From: Xiphophorus maculatus
Lineage: Eukaryota > Chordata > Actinopteri > Cyprinodontiformes > Poeciliidae
Reading direction: 5' to 3'
Length of the DNA stretch: 64,000 nt
Assembly (NCBI RefSeq): GCF_002775205.1
Contig: NC_036465.1
Span: 1,066,638-1,130,637 of the forward strand
Shown: piece after piece, positions 1 through 11,373 of the stretch
Layout: each line of letters begins with the position of its first letter
Numbering within the stretch: position 1 is the first letter of the stretch
The notes under the pieces: generated by a model
What the model was told of the DNA's origin: nothing
The model's input: only the letters and a program-made list of their open reading frames with translations
The model's database searches: none
Position numbers and translations under genes: made by a program

Positions 1-504
1 TTCAACCCAACTCCAGTCCATTTCAACCCGACTCCAGTCCGTTTTAACCCGACTCCAGTCCGCTTTAACCCGACTCCAGTCCGTTTTAACCCGACTCCAG
101 TCCGTTTTAACCCGACTCCAGACCGCTTTAGCCCGACTCCAGTCCGCTTTAGCCCGACTCCAGTCCGCTTTAACCCGACTCCAGTCCGTTTTAACCCGAC
201 TCCAGACCGCTTTAGCCCGACTCCAGTCCGTTTTAACCCGACTCCAGTCCGCTTTAACCCGACTCCAGTCCGTTTTAACCCGACTCCAGTCCGTTTTAAC
301 CCGACTCCAGACCGCTTTAGCCCGACTCCAGTCCGCTTTAACCCGACTCCAGTCCGTTTTAACCCGACTCCAGACCGCTTTAGCCCGACTCCAGTCCACT
401 TCAACCCGACTCCAGTCCGCTTTAACCCGACTCCAGTCCATTTCAACCCGACTCCAGTCCGTTTTAACCCGACTCCAGTCCATTTCAACCCGACTCCAGT
501 CCGC
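1..504. repeat. 21-bp minisatellite array 1 (cut by window edge)
   Basis: About 24 tandem copies of a 21-bp unit (ttaacccgactccagtccgc plus one base), open at the left edge. Common variants are cgtttta/cgcttta, ttcaac, and a ccagacc version found only in this array. It lies in an fgfrl1 intron and ends directly in a dispersed element at about 505. Confidence 0.95.
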
Positions 505-700
505 TTGCATAGAAAATCCGGTTCGTTTAGGAGTTGTGAATCCATAATCAAACCAAAGAACTGAACTCGGTTTGAATGCATATGTGAATGCTGGAGAACG
601 CTCCAGGAAATGGACTACAGAGCAGGGCATTCTGGGTAAAAACAACCAAGACAAATACTCTAGCCTAGCCCTAGTGGGAGAAATGACTTGATTAATCAAT
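505..700 (+). mobile_element. dispersed element, copy adjoining minisatellite array 1
   Basis: Matches copies at about 60095-60640 (+) and 56030-56430 (-). Shared blocks include tagaaa then ggttcgttt near its start, gggcattctgggtaaa in the middle, and tagcctagc(g/c)ctag. The superfamily is not recognised and no transposase was seen. Confidence 0.65.
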
Positions 701-1011
701 AACTAAACTAGTTTTTGATTATTTTGATAATTGATTAATCATGATTAACCACAATTAACAACGATTAATCTGATTAATCGTTTCAGCTCTAAGATAAATA
801 TGTTGTACAATTGATTAATTTCTTTTCTAAATATATTTTTGTATCTTTTTTGAGTCAGGTTACTGCAGTTAACAATTAATTACTAAATAAGTTGACAATT
901 ACTTTAATAAGCGATTAATCTGATTAATCTTTCCAGCCCTAAAATGTGATTAATTGGTTTAAAATTTGTGTTGGTCGTGTTATTGTGTTGAGTGGAAGGT
1001 GAACTTCAGGA
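701..1011. other. AT-rich fgfrl1 intron sequence
   Basis: Rich in short direct and inverted TGATTAAT-type words (gattaatc, aattaatt). No coding signal. Confidence 0.5.
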
Positions 1012-1097
1012 GTCTCTCTCTCTCTCTCTGTTTCTCTCTCTCTGTTTCTCTCTCTCTCTCTGTTTCTCTCTCTCTGTTTCTCTCTCTCTCTCTCCCC
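1012..1097. repeat. CT/TCTCTGTT microsatellite
   Basis: Pure pyrimidine tract of CT repeats with periodic TGTTTCTC interruptions. Confidence 0.9.
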
Positions 1098-2340
1098 CCC
1101 CGGTCAGTAGGGGGCAGCAGTATTTTATCCTGTGAAGTGTGGCCCCTGACGTGGCCCCTGACGTGGCCCCAGAGACCCAGGACAAGCTGCCCTTTGGCTC
1201 GCTCTTCTTCTTACCTCCCTCTCTCTGCTTCGCCCAGATCCTCTGTTTCTCATCTCCTTCACATTTTAAATTTTTACTGTTTTGTTTCAGTTTTTCTCTT
1301 CTGTGTTGGATTTAATCGTGTTTTACCCTCAAAATGAACTTTATTCATGTTTTTCCTGAAGTAGTTTGTTTCCTTGGTTTATTATTTCTCCCTCTCTCTG
1401 CAGTAATTTCCAGTTTTCACCAGTTGGGAGTCTTGCATCTCTTCCTCCGGTTCTGCAGGATTTATTGACTCAGGCTGGTCACAGTTCAGTTCTGGTCCAG
1501 TAGCTTTTCCCAGACAAAGGCGAAACTTAAAAGTCCTCCCTGCATGTTTGCTTTGTCGTCCTGCCCGGCTCCGAGCCGCTCGTCGGAGGCCGAACTCCGC
1601 TGAGTAATCTCCGTCACATAACTCTTGTCCAGGTTTGTTTACCTAGCGCTGCAGCAACAGCGGCGTCTGCAGAAAGAGACGCAGCAGTTTGGGCTGATTT
1701 ATTCTCCCGGCTGATGGCTATCTGCTGCGGCTGGGACGTGAGGGCCATAAAATCAAGCGCTCCTGTGAGTGATTTCCTCTCCTCTCGGCCTACTGGATCG
1801 TTTTCCCGCTTTGATCTGGTTTTACTGATGGCTTTTCACTGAGGACGGTTTGTGTTCAACAGATCCTGGGGTTCAGATACAACCAGGTCGCAGTTCAACC
1901 GTTTCACGTTTTTATTTATGTACATAACAAACTTTGCTTGTCATTCTGTGCTTTAAAGGCATGAATTCATGTTTACTTCAAGCTAAATGATGCAAATTAC
2001 AGTCAGTTAGATAAAGTGAGAAATGATTCTGTGACTTTGAATTCAAGATTTTCTGACCCAGAAATGTTTTTTCAAACGTTGAACATTATTTTTGGCTCCT
2101 TTGAGGTTCCGTAGAGAACAACCAGCACCATGAACATTAACTCGGTTTGAAGTGAAAGTTGTTTCTGGAAACGCCTGAAGAGTCGCAGATTTATCCCACA
2201 CTTTGTGTTTTTGTTTTGGAAAAGTTCTTCTCTCTGTTATGGACGACTTTATGTTTTGCAATGTGACAAAATGTGGGAAAGTTTAGAGTGTTACCATAAA
2301 TATTCTTATTAATTCGCCCGACCGGCTGTGATCGACAGTG
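1098..2340. other. fgfrl1 intron, partly single-copy
   Basis: No exon of the missing first Ig domain is visible here. The 1540-1760 segment is GC-richer than its surroundings and shares no obvious match elsewhere in the window. It could be a conserved noncoding element, but conservation was not tested. Confidence 0.35.
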
Positions 2341-2840
2341 ATCTCCTCTACTTTTGCTTTTTTATTTATTTCCTTTTTTGTCTTCACATTTTGTTGCTAT
2401 TACTTTTATTTTTTCAAATAATGTCCTTTGTACTCCTTTTTTTGATGCTTTAATTTTCTTTTTAATCTCTTTTTTCTTTTATATTTTATTTTTTTCCACT
2501 TTTCTTCTAATTTCTTTTTTCGTTTTGCTTTGTTTTCTTCATTTCTATTTTATTTATTTAGTTTATTCCTTTACTTTCTTCATTAAATTATGTTTTTTTT
2601 ATTATTTTTTCCCATTTTTTATTGAAATAAGAAAAATGTAATAAAAGAATACATTTCTTTTTAAATTTTACTTTTTATATTTATTTTTCTCCATTTTCCT
2701 TTTTATTTCTCTTTCAGGTTTTTTCCTTCTTTTTAAATCTTCCTTTTTCTTTATTTATTAATTTTTCTTTTTATTCCTCTTTCCATTTGTCATGTTTTTT
2801 ATTATTTTATTCCTTTTCCTTCCTCTGTCTCTTCGTTCAT
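2341..2840. repeat. 500-bp T-rich pyrimidine-skewed tract
   Basis: Almost all T with scattered C and TTTA on the + strand. Low complexity; the small open frames here are products of composition. Confidence 0.8.
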
Positions 2841-3339
2841 ATCGGTGGTGTGTTTGTCGTCGGTCCCTCGTCCTTCGCTGCATCATTTCCCTCCAACGTC
2901 TCGGCTGGTTTGACGCCGTCAGTAATTCATTCGTCATGTTGTCATATTTTCGTGGAGTCACGTGTCAGGATGATGCAACCGAACCCTTTTTGACTCCAGC
3001 GATGTCTGCTGATGTTTTTGGACTCGGATCAAAATTAACTTCAAACCAGCGGATTTCACGCCGCACAAAGACGAGCTCACGAAAACAGCAGCGACTCTTC
3101 CAGAGCGGAAAATGAGTTTCTGATCGCAGCTGCTGCAGAAACAAAAGCTCCAAAGAAAACAAGATGACGATTCACGAAGCAGAAAATCTGACTGACGGAC
3201 GTTTTTCCTCCCAGTTGCAGCAGCTTCTGCAGCTGGAAACAAACCAGTAGCTTCTTCCATGTCTCTGTTTGCTGACAGAGTTATTAGTTTGATGAAATCT
3301 GCAATGTAGTCACGTTCCACCGACTTCCTTTCCGATCCA

Positions 3340-3715
3340 ATACGGAGTAAAATTCAAACGATATCGATCCGATGTTTTGTACAAAAATACCAAATGTGCT
3401 TTTAAAATAGTGAAAAAATATTGTAATTCAAAATATGGCTTCATAAAGAACAGATCACTCTATTGTTTTCATTTTACTACTGCCAGGGTAGTAAAAAAAC
3501 GCAGCAGCAACATGAGCGCCATTACTCACTTTACCAGGCGGAAGAGAAAGTAGTTCCCTTCAGCCTGTCTTGTTTTGGAAAAATCTCAATAATTTGACAT
3601 TGTTTTGCTTAGATACATCATCTCAAATGGCTGAAGTGTTGAAAGTATTGATATTGATTTGTGAATTGATTTTAAGCGTATCAGAGGTATTGATTAAGCC
3701 GCTCTTCCCTGCCGT
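3340..3715. mobile_element. dispersed repeat, fgfrl1 intron copy
   Basis: Its right part (from 3528, accaggcggaaga) matches 12529-12690 at many positions (aagtagttccc, agatacat, tgaaagtattga). Two copies in this window; class unknown. Confidence 0.55.
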
Positions 3716-3754
3716 GAAGTTAAAATTTGTCCTCTTGTTCCGTTGTGTCTGCAG

Positions 3755-6700
3755 TTCGTCCTCGTTTCACCGAGCCGGCGAAGATGAGGCGGCGCGTCAT
3801 CGAGCGGCCGGTGGGCAGCTCGGTGCGGCTGAAGTGCACGGCGAGCGGGAACCCGCACCCGGACATCGTGTGGCTGAAGGACAGCAAGCCGCTGGCGGAG
3901 GAGGACGGCAGCGCCGGCGGAGAGAAGAAGAAGAAGAGATGGACACTGAGCCTGAAGAACCTGGCGCCGGAGCACAGCGGGAAGTACACCTGCCACGTCT
4001 CCAACCACGCCGGACAGATCAACGCCACCTACAAGGTGGAGGTCATACGTAAGTCCGGACGCTCACAGTTAAAGGGGCGGGCCAGAGTCATTAAAGGTCA
4101 TGCTAACGCTAACATTTGTCATTTTAACGGGGTTTGCGTCTCATTGCAACGTTTTCATGTTTTAAAAAGAAACTTTCTTGCTCTAAGGAGACATAAAACT
4201 AGTCTCATTATAAGGAGAAAAGTTTTGCATCATAATGAGATCCTGAATTTGTTTCCATCACTGACAGTTAAACGTCATTTGACTAAATTAGTCCTGCTGC
4301 AATAAGCAATAAATCAATTAATGATGAATTAAAACCAGCCCAATAATTTATATTTGCATGATTTATTGTTTTTCTCTTTCTTCTACAAACTGGATGATAA
4401 AAATTCTCAGTCTGGTGTTTTGGTCTCAACTAAACATTTTTTAAAGGATAATTTTGTTTACAGAAATTTCATAATTCATTTTATTTGTTGTTTCAGTTAT
4501 TTTGTTTATTTATTTTGGGTATTTAAAAGGTCTTCTAGTTCCAGTTTTAAATATTCATTAGAATTTAAAGTTTATTGATCTTCTTGCATTATTATGCCAT
4601 TTCCATTATGTCACTGCAAAATGGTCTCAAAACAACAATATCATCATTTATCGGAATAACATCTGGGACAATTAATTGTCCAGAAACATCTTTTACCCTG
4701 ACAGGTCCGGTCATGTTTCCTTCAGTTGTTGCTTTTTATATCAATATGACTTGAATCCACCTTTAAATTGGGCCTCTGTCTCTTTAAAAACTCCTGCTCT
4801 CCCTTTATTCTCCTGAAAAATCTAAAAATTGTAGCTTGTTGTCAATATTCCATCATACAGCTGACCTGAGTTCAAAGTCCAAATAGTAGTTACATAAAGT
4901 TTAATGGGTTTTTAAGTCAGAAAAGATCAACAGGTGTGCATACTTTCCCATGATACTGAATATTTCTGAGCCGTTTTTCTTAAATGGAAATCTAACAAAT
5001 GGTTTTTGTTAAGCAGAGGATAGAAGGTTTTAAATGTGTTTTTCTTCCAGTGTTGGTAGGAATGCTCTGCGGCGTTTCTCCAGCCAGAGGTTTTGTCTAA
5101 AGAAGGTTGTGTTGTAATGTTCTCAGTGAAGGCGAAGAGTCGAGCTCGTTGATGCATTAGCTTTTGTTGGACGGCTGCAGGAGCCGCCGATGATTTACCG
5201 TCGCTCAGTTCGCTCAACGTGTGTCTGTGTCAAACCAGAGGTTACAGCTCTGTTGAGGCTTTCGCTTCACTTCGAGCATCTGCTCTGCATTACACCACAG
5301 CTGTAGGCTTCCTCACACACACACACCCCACACACACACACACACAGATTAGAGAGGACATAAATCAATCGGCTGCTTGCTGATGTCAGATGAGACATTT
5401 CGTCCTTCAGACGGCCGTAAGTCATGAACCAGCGCTTCCAACCGATCGAGAAAAAGAAAGAAGAGAAACTTTCTGCAAGTGGAGTCATTTTAACCCGACT
5501 CCAGTCCGCTTTAACCCGACTCCAGTCCGCTTTAACCCGACTCCAGTCCGCTTTAACCCGACTCCAGTCCGCTTTAACCCGACTCCAGTCCGCTTTAACC
5601 CGACTCCAGTCCGCTTTAACCCGACTCCAGTCCGCTTTAACCCGACTCCAGTCCGCTTTAACCCGACTCCAGTCCGCTTTAACCCGACTCCAGTCCGCTT
5701 TAACCCGACTCCAGTCCGCTTTAACCCAACTCCAGTCCGCTTTAACCCGACTCCAGTCCACTTTAGCCCGACTCCAGTCCGCTTTAACCCGACTCCAGTC
5801 CGCTTTAGCCCGACTCCAGTCCACTTTAACCCGACTCCAGTCCGCATTAGCCCGACTCCAGTCCACTTTAACCCGACTCCAGTCCGCATTAGCCCGACTC
5901 CAGTCCACTTTAACCCGACTCCAGTCCACTTTAACCCGACTCCAGTCCGCATTAGCCCGACTCCAGTCCGCTTTAACCCGACTCCAGTCCACTTTAACCC
6001 GACTCCAGTCCGCTTTAGCCCGACTCCAGTCCGCTTTAGCCCGACTCCAGTCCACTTTAACCCGACTCCAGTCCACTTTAGCCCGACTCCACTCCACTTT
6101 AACCCGACTCCACTCCACTTTAACCCGACTCCACTCCACTTTAACCCGACTCCAGTCCACTTTAACCCGACTCCAGTCCACTTTAACCCGACTCCAGTCC
6201 ACTTTAGCCCGACTCCACTCCACTTTAACCCGACTCCACTCCACTTTAACCCGACTCCACTCCACTTTAACCCGACTCCAGTCCACTTTAACCCGACTCC
6301 AGTCCACTTTAGCCCGACTCCAGTCCACTTTAACCCGACTCCACTCCACTTTAGCCCGACTCCAGTCCACTTTAACCCGACTCCAGTCCGCTTTAGCCCG
6401 ACTCCAGTCCACTTTAGCCCGACTCCAGTCCGCTTTAACCCGACTCCAGTCCGCTTTAGCCCGACTCCAGTCCACTTTAGCCCGACTCCACTCCGCTTTA
6501 GCCCGACTCCAGTCCGCTTTAACCCGACTCCACTCCACTTTAACCCGACTCCAGTCCACTTTAACCCGACTCCAGTCCACTTTAGCCCGACTCCAGTCCA
6601 CTTTAGCCCGACTCCAGTCCACTTTAGCCCGACTCCACTCCACTTTAACCCGACTCCAGTCCACTTTAGCCCGACTCCAGTCCACTTTAACCCGACTCCA

Positions 6701-8631
6701 GGCCACTTTAACCCGACTCCAGTCCGCTTTAGCCCGACTCCAGTCCACTTTAACCCGACTCCAGTCCACTTTAACCCGACTCCACTCCACTTTAGCCTGA
6801 CTCCACTCCACTTTAGCCCGACTCCAGTCCGCTTTAGCCCGACTCCAGTCCGCTTTAGCCCGACTCCAGTCCGCTTTAGCCCGACTCCAGTCCGCTTTAA
6901 CCCAACTCCAGTCCACTTTAACCCGACTCCAGTCCACTTTAACCCGTCAATGTGAGCTAAGCTAGCTGCTAGCATCAACTAACTCACAGATTCTATGGTT
7001 GCCTAGCAACAACCTGCTGGGTAACAGGCAGTTTCGGCCCCCCACCCTCTCTTTGGTTACCTAACAACAGCCTGTTGAGTAACTTGGGCAGCAGCAGTTT
7101 CAAGTTTCCAAAATTAAAACTGATTAAAAATAAAAAAGGTGTAAAGGTTTTCTACCAAAAACTGATGTTTTGGTCTCAACTAAACGTTTTGATGAAAGAG
7201 ACTAAATAATTCATTTTATTGGTTGTTTCTGTTTTTTTGTTTATTTATTTTAGATATTTAAAATGTCTTCCAGTTCCAGTGTTAAATATTTATTAGAATT
7301 TAAAGTTTATTGAGAATATATTCTTACATTATGTCACAACTATTATATTACTGGAAAATAGTGGCAAAATATCAATATTATCATAATAATTAACAATAAT
7401 TAATGACAATAATGGATTTTAGTTATAGTGTACTTTATATATCTCGATCTCCAATGGAAAAACCAAAACAAAAGAACATGTTTATCTGAGAGCATGGCCT
7501 AGTCAAAGCCCGGTGGTGTTGCTGACGGTCTCGGTGTGTCTCCAGAGCGGACCATCTCCAAGCCGGTTCTGACCGGAACCCACCCGGTCAACACCACCGT
7601 GGATTACGGCGGAACCACGTCCTTCCAGTGTAAGGTCCGCAGCGACGTGAAGCCGGTCATCCAGTGGCTGAAACGGGTCGAACCCGGAGACGAGGGCCGC
7701 TTCAACTCCACCATAGAGGTCAGAGGTCACGCCGCGCACACACAGGGCTCCGGTTCTGGATCTGACCCCTCCTCCCCGCCTCCTGCAGGCCGGAGACCAG
7801 CGCTTCGTGGTCCTGCCCACTGGGGAGGTCTGGTCCCGACCCGACGGGTCGTACCTGAACAAGCTGCTGATCAGCCGGGCCCAGCAGGACGACGCCGGCA
7901 TGTACATCTGCCTGGGAGCCAACAGCAAGGGCTACAGCTTCAGGAGCGCCTACCTCACCGTGCTGCCAGGTCAGAGGTCAGGGGTCAGAGAGGCGGGATG
8001 GACCAACTGTTAGCCCATCCATCCACTCATCCATCCCGCTGACCTCTGACCTCTGTAGGAATATTTTCATAGTTTCATACATTAGTGGTTTCTTAGTTTT
8101 AAAGGGATTTTAATCTCTTTTTTCATCTGAATCATTTAAATCTGAATCATTTAAAGGAAAACCTGGAATTTTCTTAGTTTAAAACTTTTGGACAACCAAT
8201 TTTCCGTTTACTAAAATTAATTTCCGTGTTTCTGTCCTGCAGACAGGAAGTCCCAGCCCAGCTCCGTTCCCATGGTAACGCCCCCCGGCCTGCCCTGGCC
8301 CGTCATCATCGGCATCCCGGCGGGCGTGGCCTTCATCCTGGGCACCGCCCTCCTCTGGTTCTACCAATCGAAACGCAGCTGCAGCGGCTCCGCCTCCTCC
8401 GCGCTGCCCGCCGCGCCGCGCCGGGAACGGGCCGGCCCGCCGCCGCCGCCCCCCGCGGCGCCGCCCACGGGCTCGGACAAAGACTCGCTGACATACGAGG
8501 AATACGCAGCGGCGCATCAGCAGCTGCTGCTGGCGCCGAAGCTCTACCCCAAGGTCTACACGGATATACACACACACACACACTCACACGTCAACGGCAA
8601 GGTGCACCAGCACATTCACTACCAGTGTTAG
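3755..8631 (+). CDS. fgfrl1: fgfrl1, FGF receptor-like 1, 3' part (5' exons outside window)
   Basis: Kinase-less FGF receptor: a cell-surface protein that binds FGFs and heparin and promotes cell adhesion and fusion. Coding exons are 3755-4048, 7546-7718, 7789-7969 and 8243-8631. Phases join exactly (phase 1 entry, then 1, 0, 1) and give 345 residues to a TAG at 8629. Exon one is the second Ig domain (cysteines in LKCTASG and YTCHVS, preceded by [18 protein letters not shown]). Exons two and three are the third Ig domain ([18 protein letters not shown], then [16 protein letters not shown]). The last exon has a transmembrane helix ([16 protein letters not shown]), a Pro/Ala-rich cytoplasmic stretch, the paired-tyrosine [10 protein letters not shown] and a His/Thr-rich end finishing VHQHIHYQC. 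There is no kinase domain, as the family expects. Signal peptide and first Ig domain are not in the window. The exons are far more GC-rich than the introns. The a/b paralogue cannot be told from sequence alone. Confidence 0.96.
4370..4710. mobile_element. dispersed AT-rich repeat (family F)
   Basis: Shares tggtctcaactaaac, ttcattttatt and gaatttaaagtttattga with 7140-7400, 24215-24500 and 14170-14260, and in inverted orientation with 31440-31960. Non-coding, origin unknown. Confidence 0.6.
5313..5347. repeat. CA microsatellite
   Basis: CA repeat with one CCCCA interruption, in the intron ahead of minisatellite array 2. Confidence 0.9.
5488..6946. repeat. 21-bp minisatellite array 2, about 69 copies
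   Basis: Tandem 21-bp unit, the same family as array 1, in the fgfrl1 intron between the exons for the second and third Ig domains. Four overlapping frames of 458 to 556 codons, two on each strand, stay open across essentially the whole array, so single-base indels are absent in about 69 units. Variation is confined mainly to three sites per unit (cg/ca, aac/agc, gtc/ctc). Units are uniform at the left end and mixed toward the right. The long open frames are not genes. Confidence 0.97.
6950..7120. mobile_element. dispersed repeat with gttacctagcaac motif
   Basis: Shares gttgcctagcaacaacctg and gttgagtaa with 44050-44140. It abuts the right end of minisatellite array 2. Confidence 0.5.
7130..7400. 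mobile_element. dispersed AT-rich repeat (family F)
   Basis: Second copy of the family described at 4370-4710, same orientation. Confidence 0.6.
7719..7788 (+). other. fgfrl1: 70-bp intron inside fgfrl1 third Ig domain
   Basis: A GT...AG segment (gtcaga to ctgcag). Its length is not a multiple of three, and removing it restores the Ig frame (NSTIE then [12 protein letters not shown]). If it is retained the reading frame shifts and runs to a stop at 8040-8042, before the transmembrane exon can be read. Confidence 0.85.
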
Positions 8632-11330
8632 CAGACGCAGCTAACAGCACGCCACGAACTGCAGCAGGTAGAGACAGGAAGTCCTTCGCTTCAACCAAAG
8701 TCTGACCCGGTTCATACGAGCTTCCAGAACCGGGTCGCAGTGACTGCAGCAGCTGCAGCAGCAGTGTTGGCGCTGCTTCGTCCTTCACCAACATCAACCG
8801 ACTGCAGCGACTCTGGAGCATCAAACTCTAAAAGTGTTTTCAGTTCATAAACTTTAAAAACACAGATAAAAAATGTTTCACTTCTTTTGGACTTATTCTT
8901 TGTGAATCGTAAACATAGACATGCCACACTTTTCAGATTTTTAAACTGTAAAACTGCTGAAATAATTTTATTCCCACTTTCTGTTGATTTTTCTCATAAA
9001 ATCTTAATAAAAAGAGTTTTTAACATTGCAAAGTGAAGGTTAAGTCCAAAAGGTGTGAAACGTTTGACCAGATTGTTTATCTGATGAGTTTAAAGTTAAC
9101 TTTAACTCCTTTAAAGGTTAAAGTTAACTGTAACCTTTATAGTAGTTGACTTTTACAACACAGATAAAAAAATCCTTCAAGTTTTCACACGTTTGGATTT
9201 TTTCTGCATTTTTCAAAGTTACATATTTCTTATTAAGATTTGATGAGAGAATCAACATAAAATGGAAATAAATTGATATAAATTGAAGATTTCATCTTTT
9301 CACTTTTCAGATCCTGATGTGTGAAAAATGTTTCCTGGTTATTTTCCACTTCCTGTGGCTCTGGAGACGATTGGAGGAAAACTGTTTTTGTGATCATAAT
9401 GGATTCATTTCTCAGGCGAAACGTAGCTGAGCCAAAACAAACCGATGAGTGATGTCACTTCCTGCTCCCGTTGAGCTGAGGTGATGATGTCATCAGTTAC
9501 ATTTAAACAGGGAAACATTTTAGCATCGCTAGCTAACTTTGTTTAAAGTGAAATTAAATCTTGAAGTTCTGCTTCAGTGAAAACGAATAATTTAGATTAT
9601 ATTAAAAATAAAACAGTTTTAAACGTTTTGTTTAGGCGCCCATCTCACTTGGTGCCAAAATAATCATAATCCAGTAAATAAACATTTGTTACATGGAAAC
9701 ATGCAATAGATTAAATTTTAAAAACAAATAAAAATATATGAACAAAAGATGTTACAATTTGTCAAAATATTCCTGTTGTGCAAAACATCATGTAATAAGT
9801 TAAAGGTCCCATAGTTCGTTAAAAATATATAAATAATTTTTCAAATAATATTTATTTCATGTTTAATATTATTGTTTTAAACAAAATTCAAATAAATGCA
9901 TAAAAAACTAATTTTATGATTCAATATTTTCCAGAATAATTAAAATGTATTAACTGAAATCATCAGTATTGTAAATTAATCTCAACAGTAAATGTTGCTC
10001 ATATAATAAACCCTAAAGTTTGATTGGTTACCGCAGACAACGGCTGAACTGGCGACCAATCAGCTTCTCTATCGCAGCATTAGCCCCGCCCACTGAAACA
10101 AAATGCTGAGAACCTGAAACAATTCAATATTTTTAAAGTATATTTCAGTCACATATGTTTTTATTAAACCACTTAAATAAACATGTATTTATGTACAATA
10201 TTTTGGTGTTTTTGGCTCTTAATAATAATAATAATAACGTTACATTTTAAACGATGCGACCGGCTTTGAGTCGGGGGAAATTTCTCCAGAAAAATCTGAA
10301 AAATGTTTCGCTGTGAACCTCAGAGGAAATCGTTCGGTACCTTCAGGTTTTTGCACAAATCTTCACAATAAAGAAGGATAATGTAAAAATATATATATTT
10401 TTATAAATAATGCATATAGTACTGTTTGTTATCTCTAATATGTTATCAGCATCTCTACAGTCGCTGTGAATTAATTTATCCGTCTCTGCTGCCATTTCAA
10501 CCCATTTAGTGAATAATAATAAACGCTTTGACTGCATCTAAACGTTACATTTCTTCTCCTGTGGGACGTTTCTGTTTTTATTTAAAGTAAAATAGATTAT
10601 CAGGATCGTTTTCATTGAAAATATTTTTATTTTCTTTTAATGAATAGTTGTCCAAAAACAATAATTAGTTTTTCCATCATGTTGCAAACTGTGTTTATGT
10701 GAACCGACCACTAATGTACATGAAATATCATTAATATTATACATCTACTTTATATTTCTTTAAACAGTTCAGAAGTTATAGCATCGGGATAAAAAATACT
10801 GAAAAAAGGAAAGTGTGTTTTTAATTTATTTCTTGTTATTTTCCATATAACTGGGCATTATTACTGCATGAATGGATTTCTGTTAGTCATAATGGAAGCT
10901 ATGTAGCAAAAGCTACAATCATGATATTGTAAGATAATGTATATGTGCGGAGAAAATATACAAGTTTTATTGATTATCTTCATAATGACAATCCTGTACA
11001 GATGTTGGTAGTTTAGATTGAAAACTGTTTCCTGTATCGTTATAATCATGTTGTTGGTGCCATTAAAACATGAAATCATGTTCCACTTCTTTATTCAGAT
11101 GATTTTTTAAAACTGCATGAATTACTTTTAGGATGTTTTTGTCTCAAATCTGATCAAACAAATACAGCTAAAAAACTCCGAATATTCTAGTTTTATTTAA
11201 AATGTTCAACAAAATGAGCGACAGGCTGGAAAAACGGACCGGAAGGAAAAAAGACTTTCTCCAGATGTGAAACGTGGAATCGACACGGAGCGAGTTGATC
11301 TGGAAACACGGCAGGAAGGAGAGAAAAACT
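8632..11330. other. fgfrl1 3' flank
   Basis: The putative 3'UTR is followed by very AT-rich intergenic DNA. No coding exon or recognisable RNA gene seen. Confidence 0.5.
9006..9011 (+). terminator. candidate polyadenylation signal of fgfrl1
   Basis: First AATAAA found downstream of the fgfrl1 stop, about 375 bp into the putative 3'UTR. Assigned by position only. Confidence 0.4.
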
Positions 11331-11337
11331 GGGATGA

Positions 11338-11373
11338 AGGGTTAGGGTTAGGGTAATCCTAACCCTAACCCTG
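11338..11373. repeat. inverted telomeric repeat
   Basis: About three GGGTTA units are followed, after TAAT, by about three CCCTAA-type units, giving a 35-bp near-palindrome. This is the polarity of a head-to-head telomere junction, in a purine-rich surrounding. Confidence 0.85.

Noticed and set aside
966..1337. 123-codon Ser/Leu-rich frame
   Set aside because: Mostly CT microsatellite translation within an fgfrl1 intron.
2354..2641. Phe-rich 95-codon frame resembling a membrane protein
   Set aside because: Translation of a T-rich low-complexity tract.
5267..6955. Very long open frames (458-556 codons) on both strands
   Set aside because: They are produced by the 21-bp minisatellite, whose unit is a multiple of three and lacks stops. 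They are intronic in fgfrl1 and have no family similarity.
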